From Deltaproteobacteria bacterium RIFCSPLOWO2_12_FULL_60_19 (GTDB taxonomy: Bacteria; Desulfobacterota; Binatia; UBA9968): 64,000 bases of DNA. Made by a program: the position numbers and the translations under genes. Positions 45,014-53,628 of the stretch are shown here, in pieces. The stretch lies in NCBI GenBank assembly GCA_001798595.1, contig MGSS01000037.1:33919-97918 (forward strand), in the 5' to 3' direction. Within the stretch, counting starts at the first letter, position 1. Each line of letters opens with the position of its first letter. Below the pieces are notes generated by a model. The model ran no database searches. It was not told the origin of the DNA and saw only the letters and a program-made list of their open reading frames with translations.

Positions 45014-46030
45014 ATGCGACGATTTATTTTTTGCCTGATGGTTTGGACTGGCCTGCTCTTGTTCCCCCAGTTTATCCTCGCTCAGCCGGCGCCTGCCGAG
45101 CGGGCCAAGCTCATCGAAGAGGCGAAGAAAGAAGGCAAGGTGGTGGTCTACGCCGCCTACTCGACGGCCGATGCCAACGCCTTCAAGGCCGCGTTTGAGA
45201 AAAAATACCCGTTTATCCAGTTCGAATATTTCCGCGCCGGCAAGGACAAATTGCTTGCGAGATATTTAACCGAGGTCAAAGCGGGCCGGTTTTTTCCCGA
45301 CGTCTACCAGTCCAGCATTTTTCCGGTCATGACGCTGCAGCAGCGGGGTCTGCTTGGGAAGCATAACTCGCCGGAGCGCGGCGCGTATGCCGATGCGTTT
45401 AAAGATAAAGAGGGCTACTGGACGGCGGCCTACGTCAACGCCATGACCGTTGCCTACAACACCCGTTTGGTCAAACCCGACGAGGTGCCGAAGAGCTACC
45501 AGGATCTGCTGCTGCCCAAATGGAAGGGAAAGTTGGGGATGGACCTCAACAAAACGGAATGGTACGTCGCGATGCTCCAGATGATGGGCGAAGAGAAGGG
45601 AAAAAAATACATGGAGGCGCTGAGCAGGCAGGATATCCAGCCGCGCGACGGCAATACCATCACCGGGCAGCTGCTAGTGGCCGGCGAGTTTCCCCTGGTC
45701 GTCTCGCAGTATCCTACAAGTGTCGAGGAGCTTAAAAAGCTCGGCGCGCCGATCGAGTGGGTGGCGCTCCAGCCGCACTTCGTCTATTCCATCGTCATCG
45801 GAGTGACGGCGAAGAATTCACATCCGGCCGCGGGCAGATTATTCGTCGACTTTGTGATCTCTGAGGAAGGGCAGAAAGTCATGCGGAGCCTGAGCCGTGT
45901 TCCGGCGCGCAAAGACGTTCTCCCCGATCCGCCCCGCCTCATTCAGGGCCATAAGCTCCTGGTCGTAAACCCGGCCTCGAGCGAAGATTACAACCGCTAC
46001 AACAACGAGTACCACAAGCTTTTTCGCTGA
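45014..46030 (+). CDS. ABC-type Fe3+ family extracellular substrate-binding protein (1)
   Basis: Secreted binding protein of the iron/spermidine/putrescine-type family. ATG at 45014 with a perfect AAGGAGG was chosen over the track start at 44975. A signal peptide (RRFIFCLMVWTGLLLFPQFILA) is followed by EEAKKEGKVVVYAAYSTADANAFKAAFEKKYP and later VNAMTVAYNTRLVKPDEVPKSYQDLL. The length is 338 residues. There are no permease or ATPase genes beside it. A related gene of the same family lies at 56787. Confidence 0.9.
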   Translation: MRRFIFCLMVWTGLLLFPQFILAQPAPAERAKLIEEAKKEGKVVVYAAYSTADANAFKAAFEKKYPFIQFEYFRAGKDKLLARYLTEVKAGRFFPDVYQSSIFPVMTLQQRGLLGKHNSPERGAYADAFKDKEGYWTAAYVNAMTVAYNTRLVKPDEVPKSYQDLLLPKWKGKLGMDLNKTEWYVAMLQMMGEEKGKKYMEALSRQDIQPRDGNTITGQLLVAGEFPLVVSQYPTSVEELKKLGAPIEWVALQPHFVYSIVIGVTAKNSHPAAGRLFVDFVISEEGQKVMRSLSRVPARKDVLPDPPRLIQGHKLLVVNPASSEDYNRYNNEYHKLFR

Positions 46031-46124
46031 AAAGATCACGAAACTCTCCGGTTCGCGCGCCGGCCGGTTGCGTTTTCCCTTGTTGCCTTAGAGCGCGAAG
46101 TTGTTAAGATATTCGCGCCCTATC

Positions 46125-47501
46125 ATGTACAAAGAAGATACCATAGCCGCGATCGCCACTCCTCCGGGTGAAGGGGGCGTGGCTATCGTGCGCGCGAGCG
46201 GGCCGGACAGCGAACGCATCGCCAAAGAAATATTCCGGCGCTCCGGCGGCAGAAACGGCGCGCTGCGCTCGCACACGCTACACTATGGGACGGTTCAAAA
46301 TCCCGAGAGCGACGAGACGCTGGATCAGGCGCTTGTGGTTTTGATGCGCAAGCCGCGGAGCTACACGGGCGAAGACGTTTTTGAAGTTCACTGCCATGGC
46401 GGGCCGCTGGTGGCGCGCGCGATCCTCGAGCTGATCCTCGTTCGCGGGGCGCGCCATGCCGAGCCGGGTGAATTTACCAAGCGGGCATTTCTGAACGGGC
46501 GGCTCGATTTGGCGCAGGCGGAGGGAGTGCTCGATCTGATTCGGGCGCGGACGCGCAAGGGGATGAGTCTCGCGTTGGATCAGGCGCAAGGCGGCCTGTC
46601 GAAATGGGTCGGCGAGTTGCGCGAAGAGCTGCTCGATATTCTCGTGCAGGTCGAAGCGTCGATCGATTTTCCCGAGGAGGAGATCGAGCTGCTCCAACGT
46701 AACCAGCTTGCAGGAAAGATCGGCGCGTTAAAAGAAAAGGTATCGGAGCTGATCGCGAGCTATGAGTGGGGCAGACTGTTTCGCGACGGCGCGCGGGTCT
46801 GTATCGCGGGGCGGCCCAACGTCGGAAAATCAAGCCTGCTCAATGCCCTGCTCGGCGAAGAGAGGGTGATTGTGACGCCGGTGCCCGGAACAACCAGAGA
46901 TGTGGTCGAAGAGACCATCAACCTGGGCGGGCTGCCGGTTGCGCTGAGCGACATGGCGGGGATACGGGAGACCGAAGATCCGGTGGAAAAAATCGGCGTC
47001 GAATTTTCCTTGAAGCGCGTCGAAGCGGCCGACGCGACACTGGTAGTTCTCGACGGTTCTGCGCCGCACACGGCGGAGGACCGATCGGTCCTGGAGGCGG
47101 TGCGGCAGAAGCGTACGCTGGTGGCGATCAACAAGAGCGACCTGCCGCAGGCGATCGACTCCGGTTGGGTTGCTGCGACAGCAGGCGACAAGCCGCTGGT
47201 TTCGGTTTCGGCAAAACAGGGCCTGGGGCTGGATAAACTAAAGCAGCAGCTGAGAAACCTGCTGCTAAATCTTCCCTCGGAGCCTCCGCTCATGGTGACG
47301 AACCTGCGGCATAAAGTGGCCCTCGAAAAAGGGGAGCGAGCGCTTACTGCGGCCATGGAGGCGATACGAGACGGGTTAGCGCCGGAGTTGATCGGCGTGG
47401 AGCTTCAGGAAGCGAAAGACGGGCTGGAAGAGATAATCGGCGCGGTTACTAACGATAATATTATAGAACGTATTTTTGAGAGTTTTTGCATTGGAAAATA
47501 A
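46125..47501 (+). CDS. mnmE: tRNA modification GTPase MnmE
   Basis: With MnmG it makes the 5-carboxymethylaminomethyl group at wobble uridine of tRNA. The 458-residue protein has the formyl-THF-binding N-terminal domain (DTIAAIATPPGEGGVAIVRASG), a helical domain, and the G domain with GRPNVGKSSLLNALLG, the G2 region PGTTRDVVEE, G3 DMAGIRETED (commonly DTAG) and NKSD. It ends IFESFCIGK with the catalytic Cys. ATG at 46125 was chosen over an upstream TTG at 46101. It is the first gene of the mnmE-mnmG-parA-parB series. Confidence 0.96.
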   Translation: MYKEDTIAAIATPPGEGGVAIVRASGPDSERIAKEIFRRSGGRNGALRSHTLHYGTVQNPESDETLDQALVVLMRKPRSYTGEDVFEVHCHGGPLVARAILELILVRGARHAEPGEFTKRAFLNGRLDLAQAEGVLDLIRARTRKGMSLALDQAQGGLSKWVGELREELLDILVQVEASIDFPEEEIELLQRNQLAGKIGALKEKVSELIASYEWGRLFRDGARVCIAGRPNVGKSSLLNALLGEERVIVTPVPGTTRDVVEETINLGGLPVALSDMAGIRETEDPVEKIGVEFSLKRVEAADATLVVLDGSAPHTAEDRSVLEAVRQKRTLVAINKSDLPQAIDSGWVAATAGDKPLVSVSAKQGLGLDKLKQQLRNLLLNLPSEPPLMVTNLRHKVALEKGERALTAAMEAIRDGLAPELIGVELQEAKDGLEEIIGAVTNDNIIERIFESFCIGK

Positions 47502-47570
47502 TAAGTTATAAAATCATAAATATCAAGTATCGCGCAAAAGATCTAGGCTTTGGTTTGGAGATGATAGGAT

Positions 47571-47586
47571 TGTTTCACGTGAAACG
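47571..47586. promoter_or_regulatory. parS centromere site 1
   Basis: TGTTTCACGTGAAACG, with the perfect palindrome GTTTCACGTGAAAC (47572-47585), matches the ParB-binding consensus TGTTTCACGTGAAACA except the last base. It is nine bases ahead of the mnmG GTG, after an AT-rich gap. Spreading of ParB from here could affect mnmG. Confidence 0.93.
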
Positions 47587-47594
47587 AGGCAGCT

Positions 47595-49463
47595 GTGGAT
47601 AAGCGCTATGACGTTATAGTGGTCGGCGCCGGCCATGCGGGTATTGAGGCGGCAATGGCGAGCGCGCGTATGGGCTGCCAGACGCTCATGCTGACCTTGA
47701 ATCTCGACCACATCGGTCAGATGTCCTGCAATCCGGCTATTGGCGGGATCGGCAAGGGACACCTGGTCAAAGAGATCGACGCTCTGGGCGGCGAAATGGC
47801 TCGAGCCATCGACGAGACCGGCATCCAGTTTCGGATATTGAATACTAAAAAAGGGCCGGCGGTCAGGGCTTCTCGCGCGCAGGCCGACAAAGCCTTGTAC
47901 CGCCAGCGGATGAAGCGGGTGCTTGAGAACTGCGAAAATCTCACCCTCAGGCAGGCAAGCGTGGAGCGACTGTTGGTAGAAAATGGCCGGGTTGAAGGTG
48001 TTGAGACGCAGATCGGCGAGCGCTTCTACGGCCAGCGCACGATCTTGACTACCGGGACTTTTCTCAAGGGGCTTATTCACGTCGGGGATAAGAATTACTC
48101 AGCCGGGCGGGCTGGCGATTTTGCAGCCCAGGGGCTAAGCGATTCATTGAGAGAGCTTGGCTTTAAAATTGGCCGACTCAAGACCGGGACTTGTCCGCGG
48201 CTGGATGGCAGAACGATCGACTTCTCGAAAACGCAGCCACAGAAGGGCGATGATCCTCCCCAGCCTTTTTCCTTTTCGACCGAGAGGATTATTCAGAAGC
48301 AGGTGCCGTGTTACATAACCTACACCAACAGCCGGACGCACGAGGTCATTCGCTCGTCGTTGCATCGCTCGCCGATGTATTCGGGCACGATCAAAAGCCG
48401 TGGCCCCCGCTACTGCCCGTCCATCGAAGATAAGATCGTCCGTTTCGCCGACAAGGGCCGACATCAGATCTTCCTCGAGCCGGAGGGTGCAGACACGGTT
48501 GAAATCTATCCCAATGGCTTGTCAACTAGCTTGCCACTCGACGTGCAGATCGAAATGGTTCGATCGATTGAAGGGCTGGAGCGGGCGGAGATCATGCGGC
48601 CCGGCTACGCAATCGAATACGACTATGCAGAGCCGACGCAGCTCTATCCGTCGCTCGAAACCAAGCTGGTGAAAAGACTGTATCATGCGGGTCAAATCAA
48701 TGGAACGACCGGGTACGAGGAGGCGGCGGCGCAGGGAATCATGGCCGGAATCAACGCCGTGCTCAGCATCCGCGGCGAGGAGCCGCTTATCTTTTCCAGG
48801 GATCAGGCCTACATCGGAGTCCTGATCGACGATCTGGTGACTAAAGGAACCGACGGCGAGCCGTACCGCATGTTCACCTCACGCGCGGAATATCGGCTGC
48901 TGCTGCGCGAAGACAACGCGGATCTTAGGCTGACCGAAATCGGCCATAGAGTCGGTCTGGCGACCCTAGAAGCCTACGTGCGAACACAGAACAAGAAGAC
49001 CAGAGTGGGCGAGCTGGTAGAGCTGCTTGAGCGGAGCGTCGTAAGCCCGACGGAGGCGGCTAATGCACGGCTTGAAGCTTTAGACTCCGCGCCGCTACGC
49101 GGGGCGACGTCGCTGGCGCAATTGCTGCGTCGGCCCGAGGTGTCGGCCCCCGACCTGGCCGGTTTCAGCTCTACGCTCGAAGCAACTCCGGCAGCCATAG
49201 CCCTTCAGGCCGAAGTCGAGATAAAGTACCACGGCTATATCCAGCGCCAGCTCGAGGGTGTTCAGCGGTCTAAAAATCTGGAAGCGCTCCGTCTGCCTGA
49301 GGACATCGATTATGCCGTGGTCTCAGGGCTGTCACGCGAGGCCCGGGAAAAACTCTCGCGAATTCGCCCGCGCTCGCTAGGGCAGGCTTCGCGCATCGCC
49401 GGGCTTACCCCGGTGGCAATCTCGCTGCTGTCGATCTACCTCAAAAAGCGCAAGCTGGCCTAG
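47595..49463 (+). CDS. mnmG: tRNA uridine-5-carboxymethylaminomethyl modification enzyme MnmG
   Basis: FAD-dependent partner of MnmE in wobble-uridine modification. The 622-residue protein has DVIVVGAGHAGIEAAMASARMG, CNPAIGGIGKGHLVKEIDALGG, RASRAQADKALYRQRMKR and CPSIEDKIVRFADKGRHQIFLEPEG. Its C-terminal helical domain ends SLGQASRIAGLTPVAISLLSIYLKK. The start is GTG at 47595. It lies between two parS sites. The rsmG gene that often follows mnmG is absent; parA comes next. Confidence 0.97.
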   Translation: MDKRYDVIVVGAGHAGIEAAMASARMGCQTLMLTLNLDHIGQMSCNPAIGGIGKGHLVKEIDALGGEMARAIDETGIQFRILNTKKGPAVRASRAQADKALYRQRMKRVLENCENLTLRQASVERLLVENGRVEGVETQIGERFYGQRTILTTGTFLKGLIHVGDKNYSAGRAGDFAAQGLSDSLRELGFKIGRLKTGTCPRLDGRTIDFSKTQPQKGDDPPQPFSFSTERIIQKQVPCYITYTNSRTHEVIRSSLHRSPMYSGTIKSRGPRYCPSIEDKIVRFADKGRHQIFLEPEGADTVEIYPNGLSTSLPLDVQIEMVRSIEGLERAEIMRPGYAIEYDYAEPTQLYPSLETKLVKRLYHAGQINGTTGYEEAAAQGIMAGINAVLSIRGEEPLIFSRDQAYIGVLIDDLVTKGTDGEPYRMFTSRAEYRLLLREDNADLRLTEIGHRVGLATLEAYVRTQNKKTRVGELVELLERSVVSPTEAANARLEALDSAPLRGATSLAQLLRRPEVSAPDLAGFSSTLEATPAAIALQAEVEIKYHGYIQRQLEGVQRSKNLEALRLPEDIDYAVVSGLSREAREKLSRIRPRSLGQASRIAGLTPVAISLLSIYLKKRKLA

Positions 49464-49531
49464 GGAAACCACCACAGCTGGCCGCTTCGGGTCATTTCGT
49501 TCTATCGGTGAAGGTATAGCTCTCAGCATCC

Positions 49532-49547
49532 AGTTTCACGTGAAACA
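49532..49547. promoter_or_regulatory. parS centromere site 2
   Basis: AGTTTCACGTGAAACA contains the same perfect palindrome GTTTCACGTGAAAC (49533-49546). It lies 80 bases before the parA start in a very AT-rich gap. Two such sites within 2 kb mark a ParB loading region and may also allow autoregulation of parAB. Confidence 0.93.
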
Positions 49548-49626
49548 AATTTCCTCTTTCTTTTTTCTGGCGACTGTGATAAAAACTAATGTAATATTTA
49601 TAACATATTGATTTAATAGAGTTTTT

Positions 49627-50421
49627 ATGGCAAAGATCATCGCGATAGCCAATCAAAAAGGGGGCGTGGGGAAGACCACCACGGCGGTTAACCTCGGCGC
49701 CTCGCTGGCGGTCGCGGAAAAGAAAACGCTCATCATCGATGTCGATCCGCAGGGCAACACGACCACGGGCCTGGGGATCGAAAGAGCAAGCGTCCAGCAT
49801 AGCCTCTATCAGGTGCTGATCGGCGAGGTTTCGCTCGCCGCGACGGTGTTAAAAACCGAACTCGCCTGTCTCTCCGTCGCTCCATCGACCAAGCATTTAA
49901 CGGGCGCGGAGATCGAACTCGTGACTACGGAGCGGAGAGAATCACGGCTGAAAGAGGCGCTGCGGTCGATTGAGCAGTCATTTGACTACGTGCTGCTCGA
50001 CTGTCCTCCGTCTCTCGGCATCCTCACACTGAACGCGCTTACGGCCGCAAAGTCCCTGCTCGTACCGCTCCAGTGCGAATATTACGCGCTTGAGGGACTG
50101 ACCTCGCTGTTAGAGACCCTCAAACTGGTTCAGCGCGGCTTCAATCCCGAGCTCTATCTCGAAGGCATTCTGCTGACGATGTTCGATAGCCGCAACCGTC
50201 TTTCCCATCAGGTGGCGGAGGAGGTTCGCGCCCATTTTCCCGACCGCATTTTTCGCGCCGTGATCTATCGCAACGTTCGCCTGAGCGAAAGCCCGAGCCA
50301 TGGAAAGCCGGCGCTGCTCTACGACGCTCACTCGAGCGGCGCGCAGAACTATCTGGAGCTCGCCAAAGAAATCATCCGTAACGGAGAGGAGAATCGTCGT
50401 GCAGAAAAAGGGACTGGGTAA
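49627..50421 (+). CDS. parA: Chromosome partitioning ATPase ParA (Soj)
   Basis: Walker-type ATPase that binds DNA and moves ParB-parS complexes. The 264-residue protein has the deviant Walker A ANQKGGVGKTTTAVNLGAS, DVDPQGNTTTGLG, and the Walker B DYVLLDCPPSLGILTLNAL. Its C-terminal region has AEEVRAHFPDRIFRAVIYRNVRLSESPSHG. The start ATG at 49627 follows an AT-rich leader, and the ribosome site is weak. Its end overlaps parB by 23 bases. Confidence 0.96.
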   Translation: MAKIIAIANQKGGVGKTTTAVNLGASLAVAEKKTLIIDVDPQGNTTTGLGIERASVQHSLYQVLIGEVSLAATVLKTELACLSVAPSTKHLTGAEIELVTTERRESRLKEALRSIEQSFDYVLLDCPPSLGILTLNALTAAKSLLVPLQCEYYALEGLTSLLETLKLVQRGFNPELYLEGILLTMFDSRNRLSHQVAEEVRAHFPDRIFRAVIYRNVRLSESPSHGKPALLYDAHSSGAQNYLELAKEIIRNGEENRRAEKGTG

Positions 50422-51268
50422 GGGACTGGGCGCTCTGATCCCCGGCGCGGAGGAGGCGCGGCAACCCTCCGGCCTCACGGTGGAGTTGCAGCGAATTACG
50501 GCCAATCCGCTGCAGCCGCGCCGCGTGTTCGACGAGACGAAGCTTGAGGAGCTGGCAACCTCGATCCGCGACCAGGGAGTGATTCAGCCGCTCATCGTGC
50601 GCCGCAACGGAGACGGCTACGAACTCATCGCCGGAGAGCGGCGGCTCCGCGCCGCGATGAAGGCGGGCTTGAAAGAAGTCCCGGTCGTCGTCAGAGAGGC
50701 GAGCGACAACGACTCGCTGCAACTCGCGCTCATCGAAAATCTCCAGCGCGAGGATCTCAATCCGATCGAAGAGGCGGAGGCCTACCGTCGCCTCCACGAG
50801 GAATTTCATCTGACTCAGGAAGAAGTCGCCGGGAAAGTCGGCAAAAGCCGGCCGGCGGTAGCGAACTCCATGCGCTTGCTGCTCCTCCCAAAAGAGATGC
50901 AGCAGGACGTGGCCCAGGGCAGACTCGCCGCGGGCCAGGCCAGGGCGTTGCTCGCCTTAGGCAATGAAGCGATGATGACCGCCGTGGCGCGCCGGGTGAT
51001 CGCCAAAGGACTTTCCACGCGCGAGACCGAGCGCCTGGTCGCGCGGCTGAAACTCGGGAGGCGAGGCCGCAGGCTGGGCGCGGCGCTCGATCCGGACCTG
51101 CGCGCCATCGTCGAGAAGTTGCAGCGCGCGCTCGGCAGCAAGGTGCGGTTAGTGCAAGGCAAGCGCAGCGGTAGAGGGAAGCTGGAAATTGAATACTACT
51201 CACTCGATGATTTGGACCGGCTCATAGCCATCTTAAGCCAGTCGCAGGCGGCAAGCCCCGGCGTGTAG
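50399..51268 (+). CDS. parB: Chromosome partitioning protein ParB (Spo0J)
   Basis: CTPase clamp that loads at parS sites. The 289-residue protein begins QKKGLGKGLGALIPG, a ParA-interacting N-terminus. IRDQGVIQPLIVRRNGDGYELIAGERRLRAAMKAG is the CTP-binding domain and NLQREDLNPIEEAEAYRRL plus LTQEEVAGKVGKSRPAVANSMRLLLLP is the HTH. The C-terminal dimerisation part follows. GTG at 50399 with GAGAGGAG upstream was chosen; the ORF start at 50300 lies within parA. The two parS sites upstream are its likely targets. Confidence 0.96.
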   Translation: MQKKGLGKGLGALIPGAEEARQPSGLTVELQRITANPLQPRRVFDETKLEELATSIRDQGVIQPLIVRRNGDGYELIAGERRLRAAMKAGLKEVPVVVREASDNDSLQLALIENLQREDLNPIEEAEAYRRLHEEFHLTQEEVAGKVGKSRPAVANSMRLLLLPKEMQQDVAQGRLAAGQARALLALGNEAMMTAVARRVIAKGLSTRETERLVARLKLGRRGRRLGAALDPDLRAIVEKLQRALGSKVRLVQGKRSGRGKLEIEYYSLDDLDRLIAILSQSQAASPGV

Positions 51269-51357
51269 CCAATCCACCACCCCACAGGGTATGCCGGGTG
51301 CTTGCTCTTCCGCCTGCGCTCCAATATAGGATAGGCCAGTTCTTTCAGGAGGTCGCT

Positions 51358-52410
51358 ATGCTAAGAAAGAAGCTCCTCACGTCGCTCTTAGGCGCGCTCG
51401 CTGGACTTGCCGTGACCGGCTCCGGCTATTCACAAGCGCCTTTCTATCAAGGCAAGACCATCACGATTATCCAGGGACGCGAGCCCGGCGGCACTGGAGA
51501 CATGCGGGCGAGATCGGTGTTTTCTTTTCTTCGGAAATACATTCCGGGGCAGCCGACCATTATCACCGAGTTTATGCCGGGCGGCGGCGGGCGAAAGGCG
51601 GCCAACCATATCTTCCGGGGGGCCCCGGCTGACGGAACGGTCATCGGCAACGTCGGCGCCGGCCTCATCGCCAACGCGGTGTTGGGTCAAACGGGGGTTC
51701 AATACGACCTGGCAAAATTAGCCTATCTGGGAACGCCGAACAGCGCATCCCACTACGTTTTCCTGAGCCGGCAGGAAGCCGGCCTCACCAGCCTTGAAAA
51801 GCTCAGGGCCGCCACCGGCGTCCGGATCGGCGCGCAGACCGTGGGACACGACATCTATATCAACGGCCGGATGTTCGCCTGGCTGTTGGGCCTCAAAGAG
51901 CCGCGGTTCGTTACCGGCTATTCAGGGCCCGAGGTGGACGCGGCGCTTTTGCGGGGAGAGGTGGATGCGCGGGCGAATATCGCGGACACTATCGCGCACC
52001 GAACGCCTGAATGGATAGAAAAGCGGCTGGTGAATTTCCACAGCATCATCGAAATCCCCAAGGGCGACAAGCACCCGCGCTTCGCCAATCTGCCGGAGGT
52101 CGAAACCTTCGCCAAAACCGACCGGGAGCGACAGGTTGTGGCGCTCAATCGGGCTTTCAGGCTTGGCGGTTCGCCCTTTATCCTTCCTCCGGGAACGCCG
52201 AAAGAGGCCACCGAGATCCTGCGCGAAGCGTTTAGAAAAACATTCGGCGATCCCGAGTTTCGCAAAGAGTTCAAAAAGCTCACGGGAGACGACCCCACGC
52301 CCATTATGCCGGAGACGCTGGAAAAATATGTGCGGGATCTGCCGCGCGATCCCGACACGATCGCGATCTTCAAGAAGCTTGCCGGCGCCGATCCGCTGCC
52401 CGCGCGGTAA
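51358..52410 (+). CDS. TctC/Bug-like tripartite tricarboxylate transporter receptor (1 of 3)
   Basis: Secreted solute receptor of the TTT transporter type. ATG at 51358 has AGGAGG and is the correct start, with a signal peptide ending near GSGYSQ. Common features with the next two genes are APFYQGKTITIIQGREPGGTGDMRARSVFSFLRKYIPGQPTI and a GGGGRKAANHIFR region. It is 350 residues. The ligand may be a small carboxylate but is not determinable. Three consecutive paralogues lead to tctA and tctB, which encode the membrane parts. Confidence 0.85.
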   Translation: MLRKKLLTSLLGALAGLAVTGSGYSQAPFYQGKTITIIQGREPGGTGDMRARSVFSFLRKYIPGQPTIITEFMPGGGGRKAANHIFRGAPADGTVIGNVGAGLIANAVLGQTGVQYDLAKLAYLGTPNSASHYVFLSRQEAGLTSLEKLRAATGVRIGAQTVGHDIYINGRMFAWLLGLKEPRFVTGYSGPEVDAALLRGEVDARANIADTIAHRTPEWIEKRLVNFHSIIEIPKGDKHPRFANLPEVETFAKTDRERQVVALNRAFRLGGSPFILPPGTPKEATEILREAFRKTFGDPEFRKEFKKLTGDDPTPIMPETLEKYVRDLPRDPDTIAIFKKLAGADPLPAR

Positions 52411-52436
52411 GCTCGGTCGACGCAAGGAGGCCTGCC

Positions 52437-53510
52437 ATGAAGCGAAACAAACCCGGCCACGCGCTTGCCGCCGGACTCATTCTCAGCGCCGGGCTGGCGC
52501 TGGTTTTATCGACCGCCGATTCCGCCCTGTCCCAAGCGCCCTTCTATCAAGGAAAGACGATTACGCTCATTCAGGCCACGTCGCCGGGCGGCACCTCGGA
52601 TATGATGGTCAAGGCCGCCGTCCCGTATCTCAAAAAACATATTCCCGGCGAGCCGACCCTGGTCTCTGAGTACATGCCGGGCGCCGGCGGCATCAAAGCC
52701 GTCAATCACATTTACAAAAACGTTCGGCCCGACGGCCTCACGATCGGCAACGTCGGAGGCGGTCTGGTGTCCAACGCCGTCTTAGGCGAAGCCGGAGTGC
52801 TCTACGACATTAATAAATTGATTTACCTCGGCTCGCCGCACAGCCACTATCACTGGGTTTTCATGACCAGACGGGAGAGCGGCCTCGTGAACCTCGACGC
52901 GCTGCGTTCGGCCTCCGGCGTGCGCATCGGCGCGCAAGCGGTGGGCCACTCCGTCTACATCGTCGGCCGGATCTTCGCCTATCTCATGGGGCTCAAGGAG
53001 CCGAAGTTCGTCGTCGGCTACGGCGGGACAGAACTCGATCTGGCCCTGGTTCGAGGAGAATTGGACGGCCGCATCAACAACGCCGACACTTTGTTAAAAC
53101 GTAATCCGGAATGGTTGGCCAAGGGAGTTGTTGACGTCCATGCCATTATGGAAGTCCCGAAAGGCGCCAAACATTCGCATTTTGCAAAGCTGCCGGAGGT
53201 GGAGGATTTTGCAAAGTCCGAAAGGGAGCGGAAGCTGTTGACGATGCTCAGAGCTTTTAGACAGGTCGGGTCGCCGTACATTCTACCGCCGGGCACGCCC
53301 AAAGAGCCGGTCAAGATTCTGCAAGAGGCGGTGGCCAAGACGTTTAACGATCCCGGTTTCCACAGTGAATACAAAAAGCTTACGGGCGACGAAGCGACCC
53401 CTCTGATGCCGGACGCGATGGAGAAGGCGATCAAGGAGCTGCCGCGGGATGCGGAGATCGTCGGGCTGTTTAAGAAAATCGCCGCCGCGGGCCCCTTGCC
53501 GCCGCGCTAA
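52437..53510 (+). CDS. TctC/Bug-like tripartite tricarboxylate transporter receptor (2 of 3)
   Basis: Paralogue of the preceding gene, 357 residues. The signal peptide (HALAAGLILSAGLALVLSTADSALS) leads to APFYQGKTITLIQATSPGGTSDMM, and PGAGGIKAVNHIYKNVRPDGLTIGNVGGG is the ligand-side loop. It differs from copy 1 in that loop, suggesting another ligand. ATG at 52437 follows AAGGAGG. The gap to copy 1 is 26 bases, so these are cotranscribed. Confidence 0.85.
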   Translation: MKRNKPGHALAAGLILSAGLALVLSTADSALSQAPFYQGKTITLIQATSPGGTSDMMVKAAVPYLKKHIPGEPTLVSEYMPGAGGIKAVNHIYKNVRPDGLTIGNVGGGLVSNAVLGEAGVLYDINKLIYLGSPHSHYHWVFMTRRESGLVNLDALRSASGVRIGAQAVGHSVYIVGRIFAYLMGLKEPKFVVGYGGTELDLALVRGELDGRINNADTLLKRNPEWLAKGVVDVHAIMEVPKGAKHSHFAKLPEVEDFAKSERERKLLTMLRAFRQVGSPYILPPGTPKEPVKILQEAVAKTFNDPGFHSEYKKLTGDEATPLMPDAMEKAIKELPRDAEIVGLFKKIAAAGPLPPR

Positions 53511-53628
53511 CCATCCGGGAAGCTGAGTTGCGGAACACGAAAATCGTTCAAACAGTTCAATTCGTTTAACTCGCGAGAAAACGGTTAACGGCCGCAACGT
53601 TCTGAACGTGTACGTAAGGAGGTTGACC
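53511..53628 (+). other. Gap between receptor 2 and receptor 3, with GTTCAA/GTTTAAC words
   Basis: This 118-bp gap contains repeated GTTCAA-type words (CGTTCAAACAGTTCAATTCGTTTAAC), a GTTAAC, and the inverted words GTTGCGG and CCGCAAC on its two sides. It may form a hairpin that limits transcription of the third receptor gene. No gene is seen. The AAGGAGG near its end is the ribosome site of the next gene. Confidence 0.4.

Noticed and set aside
51298-51357. N-terminal extension of the first TctC-like receptor (track start 51298)
   Set aside because: The 20 added residues break the signal peptide, and AGGAGG is placed for the ATG at 51358.
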